From the NCBI GenBank assembly GCA_950295325.1, contig OX485807.1, positions 21,855,666-21,919,665 on the forward strand: DNA of 64,000 bases, in the 5' to 3' direction. This DNA comes from Polytrichum commune. Lineage: Eukaryota; Streptophyta; Polytrichopsida; Polytrichales; Polytrichaceae. Made by a program: the position numbers and the translations under genes. The notes under the pieces were generated by a model. The model searched no databases. It had not been told where the DNA came from and saw only the letters and a list, made by a program, of their open reading frames with translations. How positions within the stretch are numbered: position 1 is the stretch's first letter; the number at the start of each line of letters is the position of its first letter. Below are positions 23,830 to 36,251 of the stretch, piece after piece.

Positions 23830-24250
23830 ATGTGGCCCTACTGCTATTATGGGCACCTCCAACTCCACAGACAATCTTGAACGTCGGTCGGGACGGATCG
23901 GGGAATGTCTGGTTTGGTTAGCAATTGCAGTCAATCACTTCCATTGTTGTTTCAGATTTCAGAAGCGGAGGTCAGATGCAAATATTGTAAGAGGTCAAAG
24001 TAAAGATTCTCTTTAAGTGATCGCATAGGCTGTCCCAATTGTGATGCTCACTGTAGAACCTAGAGTAGTGTCTATGTTTTGACCACATAATCTTATTTCA
24101 TCTCAGCACATGTATTTTTGGTGTTCGTTCTTAACTAGAAACCTTGTTCTTATACCGCCCCAAATATAGGCGTCCGATGAGAAGAGTGACCACAAAAGGC
24201 CCACATACCTTATTCTGCTTCCTAGCACACAATGAATTCGTCAATGTGGA
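23830..24250. repeat. Dispersed repeat family (AAGTGATCGCATAGGC), copy 1
   Basis: Shares ordered blocks with 60840-61270 and 63190-63640: CACCTCCAACTCCACA-like, AAGTGATCGCATAGGC, AATATAGGCGTC and GAAGAGTGACCACA-like. Copies differ by indels and no terminal repeats were seen. Class unknown. The start of this repeat follows the GNAT stop codon closely. Confidence 0.5.
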
Positions 24251-24589
24251 GGTAAAAAATGATATGCTACAATACAATCTTGGCAATTTGCCCACGTAAA
24301 GTCGTCGCCTTACAACTCTCAACTGGCCAAATGTAACGGCAAAGCTTCTGAACTGAACAATGTTGAGCGGAAGGAATCTCAAGGCGAGTTGAAAACCTTG
24401 TAGGAGCTCAAGGTCAGCATTCTACCTAGGAATGTGCAAGCGTAGGTTTGGAAACCTTAAACCCTAAATTTGCCAATTGGGGTCAAGGGTCAAGGGTCAA
24501 GAACATATAAAACAATAAAGAGGTGGGGCAGCTGGTCATGAGATTATTGAGCAGTGCCATTGAGAGTTCCAGTCTGATATGGGGTTTTC

Positions 24590-24830
24590 CTTCAAATAGA
24601 GCACCAGAAACGGAGAAATGTTTAACCTCCTATTGGTTGTGGTTTCATTTAGCCCTGTGAACCACAGAGCGGAAGTGCCACCATCAGGGGAACTTGAACC
24701 GACATTATGTGGATGGTTGCCCATGGAAAATAGGGGAATTGACTCTCAAGTAGGTTAGTCAGGTTAGTCACCATAACACTTGCAATGAAAGGTGGTTGTC
24801 AGGTAGGTCAATCATTATAACACTTGCATG
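24590..24830. repeat. Dispersed repeat, inverted partner of 14560-14800
   Basis: Reverse-complement match to 14560-14800 (GACTCTCAAGTAGGTTAGTC and the flanking AAGTGCCAC block). Class unknown. Confidence 0.5.
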
Positions 24831-27800
24831 CTTGAGAAATGGAAGGGGATTATGTGCGCACATGTAAGGGAGAAGCCTTGTTCAAGAGGATTGCTCCTTT
24901 GCACTAGTGCGATCACACGCCTAGGAATACTTTACTTTTGCCATGACATGGATCCTTTGTTTAATTGTTCTCTGTATACTTAGTGCTATTGAATCAAGTT
25001 TTGTTGGGTGATCCAACAAACAATTGAGGTAAGAGTCAAGAACACATAAAAAAGAGCTTATGTTGTTGTCTCCCACCAAAGTTGCTTGTCCTTACCATTC
25101 AGTGTAACACATTTGAAAATTTTATGCATAAGATGAGGTTTGTGGTCAAGCTTTGTTCAATACAAACAATGAATTATCCTGCCTGCAGCCTTTTCTGCAC
25201 CCATTCATTCTTGGGATTGCCCATTCATGTGCTAATTGAATACTTCTACCTTTTTCTCTGGTGGTCGAAGTTCTAACACCTCAAAATTGATGTGACCAGT
25301 GTTAATGTTAGATGCCCTTTGAGGGTTTAATATCTTTTTAGCACTAACTCAACATCAACTCAACCTATTATACTTGCAACAGTATAATAGGCATTGATTC
25401 GATGTTGCAATTTGATGTGTTTGGAACAATGTCAAATCAGGGAGGGGTGGTTTATGAAGTTTGAGGTTTGTGATGAAGATTGATTGCAAAATAGGAGCAC
25501 ACGAATTTGCAGGTTGTAAATTATACTGTTCCATCCATAATCCAAACAGCATTACCGACTTGGAACAGGGATATGCGGCCTGTGTCACCTTTGTCGCTGG
25601 GGATCTTTCTCTACACGTGCTCATAGCTTCTCTGTGGCCAATTTTCTTGTGTTCCCACTGTTTCTTTACTCTTTCACCCCTTTGAATTGTGAATCATACA
25701 GCTTGTACATATGTGGATACGCAAATTTCAAATATCTTCATTGCAAACAAATGCAACTGGGCCATGGCTTCCTTTCAACCTTGTCATTGGCTTTGCTGAG
25801 TGCTTGTTTCATAAGTAAACCATGGAATCCTGCAAGATAACAAGGAACAAGCAATGACTTATAATTGCAGCTCAGGGAGCTCACATGTGTAAACAGTAGA
25901 TACCACATGCAAACTATTGAAGGGGCTTCATTATTCTTTGGAGCAAAACGATCTAGTAAATCAAATGTAAGGGTTCAAAGTAAAATTTTAAAAATCTAGT
26001 AGGTATAATAGGGCGGAGAGAGACATTGGTTTCAGGAAATTTTAAGAACAGATATCCTATGCCACTGGCTACCTTGGTAGAATACGGGGACGAAACATTG
26101 TGGATGAAATATTGTCATTTCGGATGTAAAACACCATGAATGCATATAATTAATGTTGAAAGATATCTTGAACTTTGGAAAAGGCTGGTCCTCCTCCAAA
26201 TCTCCACATTATAATACCCAAATTGTTTCTCTTAGGGTTTCATTGAGCATTGAAAAGGTGTCTTGTTGTGTGCTTTTGAGTTTAGATGAATTTTTGGAAG
26301 GTTTCTTGAGCTTTGCTTGGTTGTCTTCCAAAGTTCCACATTGTGAAGTGCCCCCCTTTGTCAAATCCAATTTCAAATCCGTCTTGCTGTGGTGTTGACC
26401 TTGCAATCTGTGATTATATTGTGTATGAAACAAAAAAGTTCTGTAGATTGCTTCCCAACCTTTGACTGTTTTGTAAATGGTTTGTAAATGCAATTTTGAA
26501 TGAAGACTTGGACATTATAATAAATTATGAGTACATGACTAATGACTCAAAGTAGAAGTTGTAACTTAAAAGGATGCAAAATATTTAAGAATTCCAAAAA
26601 AAACCCACCCTCCTTCCTCTTCTTAAAGCACCCACTTTTTGCATGGAGTATATAAATAAAAAAGGGCCTGACTGCTTTGAGGATTCCAGATGAAATTCAG
26701 GTTTATAGTATGCCACTCTATTTTGTGGTGTCAAATTTTAACTATTTTAAGCCTCATAGGACTAAGAGACCAAAACATGATTTCAAGTTCTTTATGGATT
26801 TCAAGTTCCTTAAATCTTTCTTTTCTTTTTCACCATTAGGATAATACCCAGGCTAAGGAAAGGCCGTGAACACACTCTAAGCTCCATGATGTCAACCTCC
26901 TCAACGCCACTCCTTCTCTTGTATCCCAAAACCCTAGGAAATGGATATTGTCAATTTAAATCTCACTCCTTGTTATCATATTTCCTTCTCATATATCACA
27001 TGTTTTGACATTAAAATAAACCACCAAAGAATTCAAACCACATGCTCGTACTTATCATGTTGTCATCATTGTAATTATTGTCACCATGAAAATAATGACT
27101 TTGTGTTATTCCATAATATCATGTGCTACAGTACTCCTCTTTTATCATACATCCATGTTTAACACTACAAAATTCCTTAATTTCACGTGCACTTTGATTG
27201 CCACAAACGTGATATTTCATAGTGTAGAGTGTACATGAGAACATGGAAATAATTTTATACAACAACCCACCACTGGCCTGTGAAGACCGTCATACAGTCT
27301 ACTTGGGCATCAATAACTCCACAATGGATTGTAATGGTTTCTTGATTGCTACTTGATGTGCACAAAAATTACGAGAAATCTTGAGTTTTAAAGAGAGAAA
27401 CAAAGAGTTGGCAGTGAAGTGCACACTTTGACCAACTTCATTACAAAGTCTATTGATAGGGTCTTGGCCATTGATAGGGGTTTGGCTGTTTACTCTTGGG
27501 TTTTTGGTTTGTCGGCTCATGTGTCTCCGCCATTAGGCCGCACAACCAAGTGTAGAATGTTCTCTTGTATACATAGATGACCAATGAAGATGAATACATT
27601 CCAAGAAGAATAGAAATTAACTCATAGGTTGTACCCAAGAAAGAGGGGCGGGCATGCACATGATTCTAAAAAAATAAATTTAATTTGATTATTGGTGCAT
27701 ACAAGGCACATGTTTTGAAGTGCAAAGACAACCTAAACTAAACATTGTCTGTTTGGATCAACCAATCCAAACTAAGAATAGTGCATATCAATAACAAAAC

Positions 27801-28300
27801 CCTAAATATTAATGAACTATATATATATAAAAGAGTTTGGATTGATCGACCCAAACTTACTAGCACAATGTAGATAGGTCTCGTCCCTTCAAAAACATTG
27901 AATACAGTGTCCCCTCTTTGAGTAAGGGTCTTCATCATATTGAGATAGAAATCCTTCCTCAACTCGTTCATGAATAATTGGCATATTTAGCCTCATCATA
28001 AAGGGACTTCTAAGTTCCCAACCCTTCTAGGACCTGGAAGAGTTTGTCAATCTTGGACATTGGATTGTCTTTGCACTTCAAGAACTTCGTGAGGTGTACA
28101 AGACCCATAAGTCTTTGGCAAAGAAGACAGATCCCTGGAAGCTACCAAGAGGAGATCATCAAGGGGGGGGAGAACCCATTAGATAGGGCGAGGAGCCATT
28201 TACTTGTAGAAACTATTTAATGCCCCCCGTCATCAACCCTTAACCTTTTATTGTAGTGCATCACAACAATTTGTCTTGAGGGGCAAACATTAAAGAGGGA
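24831..28300. other. Intergenic, no gene recognised
   Basis: About 3.5 kb of AT-rich sequence with short ORFs of no recognisable family. No ordered repeats or RNA genes were found by eye. Old, highly diverged transposon sequence is the likeliest content. Confidence 0.35.
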
Positions 28301-28902
28301 GCAAGCATAATCAAGTATACATAAAAAATGCTCTAGTGCACTATAACCACAATGTTTTGGTCAAATACTTAAAAGTAGTAGCAAAGTGTTGTTTAAATTA
28401 GGATTTTTTTTCATGGTGCCCTCTATTGTTGTGTTAGGTACTCAATTATAGAATATCATCATGAGATTTTAAAATTTTATCATTAAAAGTACTACTCAAA
28501 AGGTTATGGCTGAATTTGGTTTTGGATGTAGATTTCATGCCCTTAAATATATTGAAGTTGGTAATTTTTTCCTATATTCCTTGAGCTTATTATAAACTTG
28601 AGGGCACCATTAGAAGAAAAAATTAGAAAAATCAAATTAATGTAATTATAAATTTTTTAAAGAAAAAAAGAAAATTACGTGTTCAACAAACCCACTTGCA
28701 CACTACTTGTATTGTCTTCTAAAATATATAGACTTTTCTCGAAAAAAAAACTGACAACATAAATTGCTTGGCTTTTTGGATCAATATGTTTCTCAAATGT
28801 TTATGATTTTTTCCTTCACAAAATTCAAAGTAGTTATAGTTTTGGATCACTTTCACTTAAACCTATGGATGGTAGTGGAGGTGTGCACTTGACCGTGCTT
28901 GC
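28301..28902. mobile_element. Non-autonomous DNA element with GCAAGCAC ends (copy 2)
   Basis: Full-length relative of 16061-16669, beginning GCAAGCATAATCAAGTATAC and ending with the complement of GCAAGCACGGTCAAGTGCAC. The internal block GCCCTCTATTGTTGTGTTAG is shared by all three copies. Target duplication not resolved. Confidence 0.7.
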
Positions 28903-31178
28903 ACCTAGGAGGCAAAGTAAAATTTAATGGAGTAAAATGACGGGAAAAAGGATGCCACAAGGGTTGAAGGGGAGGAGGAGACTAGGTTGAAACTGGCTAT
29001 AACCAATGATTAGGAGTGCCTCGCCGTAAGAAGTGGACTAGAACTCCTCATAGTGAATTGGTCCCTAACTTCACCGTGGACAAGGCCATGGACATGTTAT
29101 CTAGGGATGCCACAACTACATTAAGATAGCAAAGGAAGGTGAAGGGGCAAAATGAAGACGTAGGGTTGAATGATCTACTCCTTAACCATGAATGGGAGCA
29201 GGCCATGGCCCAACCACCATCAAGTGCAGATTTGATCATGCAGGTCATACAAGGCATGTGGTTTAGTTTGGGTCGGACCATCCAATAACGATTCTATGGC
29301 ACTTGTTTGCTACTTAATTTCTTTGACCAGACCTTGTACTTTTTATTTCATGTAAGATGAATATCTCCTTTCTCCAATATTATCTCCTATTTAGATTGTC
29401 CTACCGGAATCATTTTAATTTGAGTTCTTATTTGAGTTGTGCCCTTCATTTGTGCATGTATTGATGTAGATCACCACTCTTAAATATTCACATGTTGAAG
29501 TTTCACACACCATTCCCTAATATTTATGTGATTGTTTCTATGTTCTCATATATGTAAATATCTGAAAATGCCAAAAAAAAATCTCAAATCACCTAAAATA
29601 GTGTTTTCAATAGACTAAGACTTATTCAGGCTTGTCTGTGGGAACCAACGAACCACTTTGAACCCATCCAAACTGTCAAAGTAGATTGCGTAATGAGTGA
29701 ATTAATTCTCAGTACTGAGTGAATCAAGGCCAGGATCAATTGGAATCTAGAATCTATCCGATCAGAAATTCAGTTCACTCTTGCATCAGATACAACAACA
29801 AAGTCTATTATGTATATACAACATGACATCCATGCTTCCGAATAGGTGCAAACCTTTATCTGTGTACTTATGAGATTTTAATTCTTTTGCATTCTTTGGT
29901 TGATTATCATAACAATACTCAGTTGATAAGTTGTGTTATGGATCAATTGTAGATTCGAGAATAAAGACTCTGGATGTTGGAATCCCAATGTTACAAACTG
30001 AATTTGAAGTTGGGGTAGCTGAGTAATGTTATAATTTAAGTTTGTTATTGAGCCAACAAATTTTGCTTGTCAACTACTGCGAATTCTGACTCTGTAGGTT
30101 AATTGCAAGAACGAAAGAAAAATGTTGCAGGTGATGTGCTACCTGCAAAGGGGCTTATGCATATTCCTGATCCACAATGAAAGGTAGTCTTTTACTATGT
30201 CACATTAATTGAATCAGCCTTATGCTTATCTCATTGTTTTTTTTATAGAATCATCTCAAGGGAGGCACCCATTTAGAACCTGTTCTTTGACATTTTTGGT
30301 GCCACAAGCTGCTATGGGCACTTGTTGATGAGGCCGCAAACGCTTCTAACCTCCTCTGAGTTTTGGCCTCTTCTGTAAGCTGGTTCTATCCGTCTTGAAT
30401 ACCAGTCCCACTTGCTTCAATCATGTTGTATTGTCCAATATCAATGTTGATCAGTCTTCACTAGGAGACGTTTTTTGTGGTCCTTCCATCTCCATATTAA
30501 GTGTGACATTAGAGTTATTCGTATAGTCCCTCAAAGAGCGACGAAACCATGGGTTTTGATCCTTCTTTGAGAATTTTTTCTATTAATAGTTCGTTAGCTT
30601 GTCATGTTTTCAGCCTATTTCGAAAGTTGGGTGAAACATTTGGGACCTCCTTTTCCCACCTTTCAAGCTTTGGGAGAATTTGAGGATCTAAAATAGGGTA
30701 TGCAAATTGGACCTGCTCTCTTGAATCTTGAATTAGCCTATGCAAGGCTAGCTTTGCTCACCCATCCTACCAGGACAAGTACAAAGCCGGCTTTTACTAA
30801 GCATCACCATTCTTTTATGTATGGTAAAATTAAGCATTAAGAAAACTTGGGTGACTCTGTTAATTTTCATAAACTTAGGACTTGGTATTAAACTGATGGT
30901 TTCATCTGCTTGACTTTGCAAATAACCCTGTTGATAGATAATTTTTACTGCGTAATGGTGGAAAGACTACCATATTGAGATACAAACTTGGGTGCGTGTT
31001 TCACGAATGCATGCTACCATCAACAATCAATATATTAAAATTTTCAAGGTCAAATGTAGCACACAATGTCTGATCCTAGTAGTGTATATCATCCACTTTT
31101 TTGGAAGTGAATGTGACGGTTTTGGAACAGGCTTCACTACAATGTGCTGCTGCGACATAGTGTTTTCCGGATCCCCAA
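28903..31178. other. Intergenic, no gene recognised
   Basis: Mixed-composition sequence with no recognisable coding region. It could include the 3' end of the minus-strand gene or remnant that begins further right, but nothing supports a boundary. Confidence 0.3.
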
Positions 31179-31469
31179 TTAAATTGCCTTAGACAAGCAC
31201 TTGCATTTAGCCTTCTTGTCGTCGGACATAGTCAATCCCTCGAATTAGCGTATGAGCTTCTCCGATCTAATCCAGGCATCTAGCATGGCCCTTTTAGCAA
31301 CACCAGCACCCAGGAAGTTCCTATCCGTTGTCACTGCATTTGCGTATAGCTTACATGTACCGCCAAGAAGTTTAGAAGGTTCAAATAGTTTAACAGCATG
31401 AACTCCCATGGAATGATGGTTTCTATGGGATGTTGTTCTCCTTACTAGATTATTGCTCGTCTTTGAAAA
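31179..31469 (-). pseudogene. Unidentified coding remnant with an in-frame stop
   Basis: On the minus strand a frame open from 31469 to a TAA at 31247-31245 reads like real protein, including VKLFEPSKLLGG, LYANAVTTDRNFLG and GVAKRAMLDAWIRSEK. The same frame continues coherently past the stop to a second TAA at 31181-31179, with the charged Cys/Lys-rich end SDDKKAKCKC. Just upstream the overlapping 155-codon frame 31917-31450 ends in another phase, suggesting a frameshift or an unrecognised splice site. I do not recognise the family. It may belong to the same locus as the four-exon model at 32054-32950. Confidence 0.35.
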
Positions 31470-31708
31470 TTATTACATTTCCCCTGTGTGCGCCCGTTGA
31501 AGAAAGCACACGTTGCATGTCTTCGATCGCCGATTTTTGGGTGTTCTTGTGATAAAAGGTACAGATAAATCGAAAGTGTAGGTGACCTATTTTCTCAACA
31601 ATCCTATTGAAAGCACAAAGGGTGCACATATGCACCCTATCCATTGGCAAAGAAAGAATGGGCTTCCAACGTCCATTCCCTGCCACCCCAGTGACACAAG
31701 GGGGATGT

Positions 31709-31806
31709 ACAACATTCCCTCTTGGCACAATTCCCTCGTGTGTGTGGGAAAAACGTAAGAATTCCCTTTCAAAAGGAGGGAATTGTGCCAAAGTGGGAAT
31801 GTTCGT
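31709..31806. ncRNA. Stem-loop with near-perfect 28-bp arms (miRNA-precursor-like)
   Basis: Arms at 31709-31737 and 31776-31806 pair almost completely (core TTGGCACAATTCCCTC with its complement; two small bulges) around a 38-base loop. Weaker pairing extends outward through an ACACAAGG block on both sides. Size and pairing resemble a plant microRNA precursor, but the arm matches no microRNA I recognise. A decayed MITE or chance fold-back would look similar. Confidence 0.35.
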
Positions 31807-32053
31807 AGTGGAAAAACCATCACTTTCCCCATGCGGGAATCTCAAATGCTCCTTGTGTGATTGGTGTAGCTGCATGGCATTGTAAAGAATAAACCTCCAT
31901 CCAATGTAGTGGCTCATTTTGAGAGTACTGCCGTTTCAATTGTTGGCTTCACTTGCTCTTGAAGACGGTAGATGCAACTTTTCTTTGCTTAGTCTCCGTG
32001 ACTTAACCCATATATAACATACATCTGATACTTATCGTATCCGTAGATAGATG

Positions 32054-32950
32054 TCACTCCTGCGCTAAATCGCCAATTTTAGGTATTGTGAGCTTTTGAC
32101 CAATTCTTGGGCTTCTATGGGTGCCGGCATACAAGTTTGATGGAACACCCATGATAAAATCTCGTGAGATTCTGGAAACATCCCACAGGTTAAATTTGGC
32201 TCTCTGACTTTTCAGCAAAGTACTACTCACTGCTGATGGTAATATCTGGGTTGAGGGCTTGATTCATCAGAGTTATGCTCACTTGTTCGAGCTTCTGTGA
32301 GTGGACAATCTCGGCTTCGTCCAACTTTAAGACAAATATCAGGTTCTATGGCCAATTCTGCAACATACAAAAAGAGTGAGGGACGTTAGATTGATGGCCC
32401 GCATAGATACAATGCATGAACAAATCACACAATGACACGATGCAACGACATTAAATTGAGGAGAATGCAATGCCACTCAATGCATGAAAAAGACACAAAT
32501 CACACAATGGAAAGTAAGTCACACAGTGCAATGACATATTGTAATGAAACTTAGTTGCGGAGATTTTTTTGGCACACTTGCTAGTGTTATACAATTTAAC
32601 TGTATCATGGCCCATTGGACATGCTCGATGTCAACGAACAAGTTGTTATTTTCTATCAGTTCTACATGGACTGGTTCCTTCTCTTTTTGATTTGTGATCT
32701 GGTAGAATCTCCAATGAATTGTCGATGGAGTAATATTCCCCGACAAAGTCAATTAACTTGGAGTTCATTTGTTTTCATAAGAGAGATACGTGTTATGGTT
32801 TGGGAAGACAACCAATGCGTATACCTGTGCACTGCCCTTGAACTCTTTATAAATAGAAGCGTAATATCCTCGTTGCGGAATCCTGCTTCTACCATATGTT
32901 GCCAAAATTTCATAAGCTCCCACCTTGGTTCCAATTTTTGTTGAGAACAT
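32054..32950 (-). CDS. Unidentified four-exon gene model, 163 residues
   Basis: Four minus-strand segments join with canonical GT-AG boundaries and matching phases: 32950-32825, 32698-32578, 32357-32231 and 32171-32054 (introns of 126, 220 and 59 bases). Joined length is 492 bases including the stop. The first exon starts with ATG and contains GAYEILATYGRSRIPQRGYY and YKEFKGSAQ. The second contains KEPVHVELIENNNLFVDIEH. The third is acidic and serine-rich. The fourth ends RIGQKLTIPKIGD, where GQKLTIP faintly recalls LysM repeats. Three compatible phase junctions in a row argue for a real or recently real gene, but splice sites were chosen by eye and no family is recognised. It may also be a fragment of a larger gene. 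Confidence 0.35.
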
Positions 32951-32953
32951 CAC

Positions 32954-33830
32954 TTAAGAACTTTGGCCGCTTACCTCATGGATCTGCGAAATAAATCGAA
33001 CCGTCAAGTCACAAATCGAGGTTAGTTTCTCAAGACAAGCAGACCTAGGTCTTTGCTCATGAAGTAATCAGCCTTGGAGAATTAATGGTTGATATTTGGC
33101 AGTAATTGCCACTTGAACTGTGTGCAGCATCTGTCACCATAATCTACAAACCTGCTTATGAATTCTGCACAAAGCACTCACAAAAACAACAGTCATTGAC
33201 AGACTCCATTGTTTACATAAATAAAGACCAATTCTGGCTCACCAAAAAGAGTGGAAATTTGTCAAAATGAACTGAGTTAGAAAAATTTGCGCAGTCGTTG
33301 TCCGAATTTTGAAAAAGCGGAAGCTGCATTTTCCCACAATCAAGGCTAGATTGAATTAAGAGGGATCAACCACTGTTTGAATGAAATGAATTTTGATGAA
33401 AATCCGATGGCAAGCGAGTGGAATGATTGTGATATGGGCAAGTGGGATTTGCCATATGATGTCCACCGTCGATTGCGGCGGTTGATTGCCTGCCAGGGAT
33501 GGTGATTTCAGTGAGTGGCTATAGGGGAAGAACAGCTCGATCAAGAATATCTGAGTATGGTACAGTATGCTTCATTATTTGTATTGACAGCCTTTTTCAG
33601 CACTCGTTTTTCTTCTCATTAAAATTCGTTACATGATCGAGGAAAGGAACGATGTTCCTGAGATAGACTTTTTCATCTTCAACCATGTCATGCAACTCGT
33701 GTTCTTAGCCAATCAAACCAAATCCAAGGGATTTTGATGATCCATGCTGAATTTGCGGTCGATTGGTGGGAGAGAAAATGATTGTAGAATGATTTGGTGG
33801 TGCTCATGTGACCATAATGTTTGTCTTTAG
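32954..33830. other. Intergenic, possible 5' region of the unidentified gene
   Basis: On the minus strand there are possible coding bits (for example a short frame ending at a GTGAGC donor near 33225), but they could not be joined convincingly to the downstream exons. Confidence 0.3.
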
Positions 33831-33834
33831 GGGA

Positions 33835-34100
33835 GCAAGCATGGTAAAGTATACGGAAAAAGTGCTATGGTATACTTAAATCATAAATTTTTGGTCAAAC
33901 ATCTAGAAGTAGTAGCAAAGTGTTTTTATTTTTTTTATTTTTGGTCATGGTGCCCTCTATTGTTGCGTTAGGTACTCAAATATAGAATATCAACATGAGG
34001 TCTTCAAAACTTATCATTAAAATTACTACTAAAAAAGAAATGGCCAAATTTGGTTTTGCATGTAGATTCCATGACCTTAAATATTTTGAAGATTGACCAA
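33835..34100. mobile_element. GCAAGCAC element, truncated copy 3
   Basis: Only the left part of the family at 16061 and 28301 is present. It starts GCAAGCATGGTAAAGTATAC and includes CCCTCTATTGTTGCGTTAGG, then similarity stops near 34100. Confidence 0.65.
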
Positions 34101-34914
34101 TGATCAAAAATAGGGTAGCTATATCACAAGTATATGTTGAAGAGAATATCCACTTATTAAATTTCATTGTAATTTGGTTATTACAAATAAGCATTACGAA
34201 AGAATAGGAATTTGCTTCTTACTTCTATCTTTCTACATGGGAGTTTCTTCTCTAATCTTGCCTAAACCCCAAATATGCTAAATTGCTTAAATGGTCAAGA
34301 ATGGGTCGGCTACCTTATACAACAGAGTTGGTGATGCTGGGAGTCTACGAAAGACGGACACATGTCTAACTAGCTTTCTAAAGATAAAAGGCCACACGCG
34401 AAAACTCTTCCACAAACAAATATGTGACAAAAGATAAAGGAAATAAATTTGGAAAGGTGGGGGACTTCAAGTGCATAAGGTAGGCATGATGGAGGAAACT
34501 AGGGGAAGGTGGTTGGCAGGGAGTTGAGGTGGCAGGTACGGAGCTAAGGTGGCAACATGGCATGGGAAATAGAACAAAGGAGGACAATTTAATTAAATGG
34601 TAAAGATTTTAATTTTTTAATTTTTTCTCAAAGTGCTTCATGGACCACAGAGACATGGTGACGGGTCACTGGGGGGCTTATGAGCATACATGCATATGGT
34701 TGTATGGTTGAATAGCTGTATAGGGTTGGATTTATCCAGGAAATTAATTTGTATGCACAAGTCTAAACTAGTCTTTGAGTTGAGGTCAAACCCCATGTCT
34801 TTAGATGTTAAAGCATTGGGCATAATTGATTATGAGAATGTCATCTTGGCATTATTGGTGTAATTTTAACGAGGAAATACCAGTAGGAATCTTACATTGG
34901 AAAAATTCAAGTGA
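34101..34914. other. Intergenic, no feature seen
   Basis: AT-rich sequence with no recognised gene or ordered repeat. Confidence 0.35.
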
Positions 34915-34922
34915 GGTTTGGC

Positions 34923-36038
34923 CTTGGGGGGTGGAATCTTCATGGGAAGCCTAAATGACATGCGTGAGTGACCATGAAATAAAACCCCCTATATACAAGA
35001 ATTTTATAGAGGAAAAAAAAAGTGTACATAATGTTGTAACAATAGGCTAGAAAATAGGCTCATGTATTTGGGCCAAAGCATGGTAAAGTGAACAAGAAAA
35101 GTGGTATGCCCTTCCACTGTGATACAATTTTATATATAGTGAGGGAAGTAGGCTCGATTCTATACAAAATGTCATTTCGAGACCATGAAGCCCTCCAATG
35201 GGTTTGAAACAAACAAAGTACAAAATTTGTGCCTCATTAGTATTTTAGAGATACATACGAGTATGAAGTAGATCCTAAACCGGGTGGTGGATTTGAGCTA
35301 AAACCTACTTCATTTCAAAATTTGTTATGATTTGTATGAATGCTTTAAGTATTTAGCAAGATCATATTGTATGTTAGTGCACCACAAACTTTGAAGAAAT
35401 TTCATTATCTCAAGGTCTACTTTACCCTCACTTTCCAAAAACCGACAATTTTGGAAGTAGACTCTACAAAGTTTAGAATCTAATTGTATGGATGTAATCA
35501 TGTAGTTTGCAAATATAATTATGAACACATCATGGCCCACCTTAAATGAAAGTAAGTTTAAATGAATCACTATTATTGTGTTGAGTTATATAACTAGGAA
35601 ATGTGGCTAATTGTGCCTCTAAATTGATATGGCACTATTTTTGTTCATTTTACCATTTTATCATTTGGCCCATTTACAATAAGTTTTTCAATTTAATGTA
35701 ATAAATGCCTCCACTTCATACACATAATACTTATTTCATGAAATAAAGAAGCCTTCTTTACATATACAAGTCATTGGGGATGAACACCATATGACAACAA
35801 TGAATGAAAATAGTAGATTGGATGGCACCAGCTCATCAATCGCTAGAAAAAATCTAAGCCTTTGGGCCCCTTTTGTACATCTACCTAAAGTCCAAAAAAT
35901 TTAATAACCTTTCTATATGTTCACACTAGAGACAACTATACATCTCCCTTATGTATATTATGTATGCTAATGCCTCAAATAATACCCTTTCTACAATCAC
36001 GTTCGTTCGTACGTAGTATAAAAAGTCCACCCCTAGAG
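34923..36038. mobile_element. hAT-type non-autonomous element, 1116 bp (copy 2)
   Basis: Ends CTTGGGGGGTGGA and the complement of CTCTAGGGGTGGA are flanked by the 8-base duplication GGTTTGGC (34915-34922 and 36039-36046). It shares the AAAACCCCCTATATACAAG block with the element at 8998-9713, so both belong to one family. No transposase is encoded. Confidence 0.78.
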
Positions 36039-36189
36039 GGTTTGGCACCTATTTGTGGTGCAAGATGATGCTTAACATTTTCATTATTGATTTGGTTCTT
36101 CCTTGAATCACTACATGTCCTTTTTGCACATCACCACATGAACCAGATTGACAACAAATTGAGAGGCAAAATTACTTAATGGAATTTGT

Positions 36190-36251
36190 GGAGACAAGGT
36201 AATAAAAAAATAAAAAATAAAAAATAAAAAGAAGAAGAAGAAGAAGAAGAA
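36190..36251. repeat. Simple repeats (AAATAAAA)n and (GAA)n
   Basis: A short A-rich run followed by about seven GAA units. Confidence 0.8.

Noticed and set aside
24670-24725. tRNA-like B-box (GGTTCAAGTTCC on the minus strand)
   Set aside because: The T-arm does not pair, there is no acceptor stem or anticodon arm, and the sequence belongs to a dispersed repeat also present at 14.6 kb.
31450-31917. 155-codon minus-strand ORF as a stand-alone gene
   Set aside because: The same stretch is open in several frames on both strands, it contains the stem-loop, and I recognise no domain. Only the downstream frame looked protein-like.
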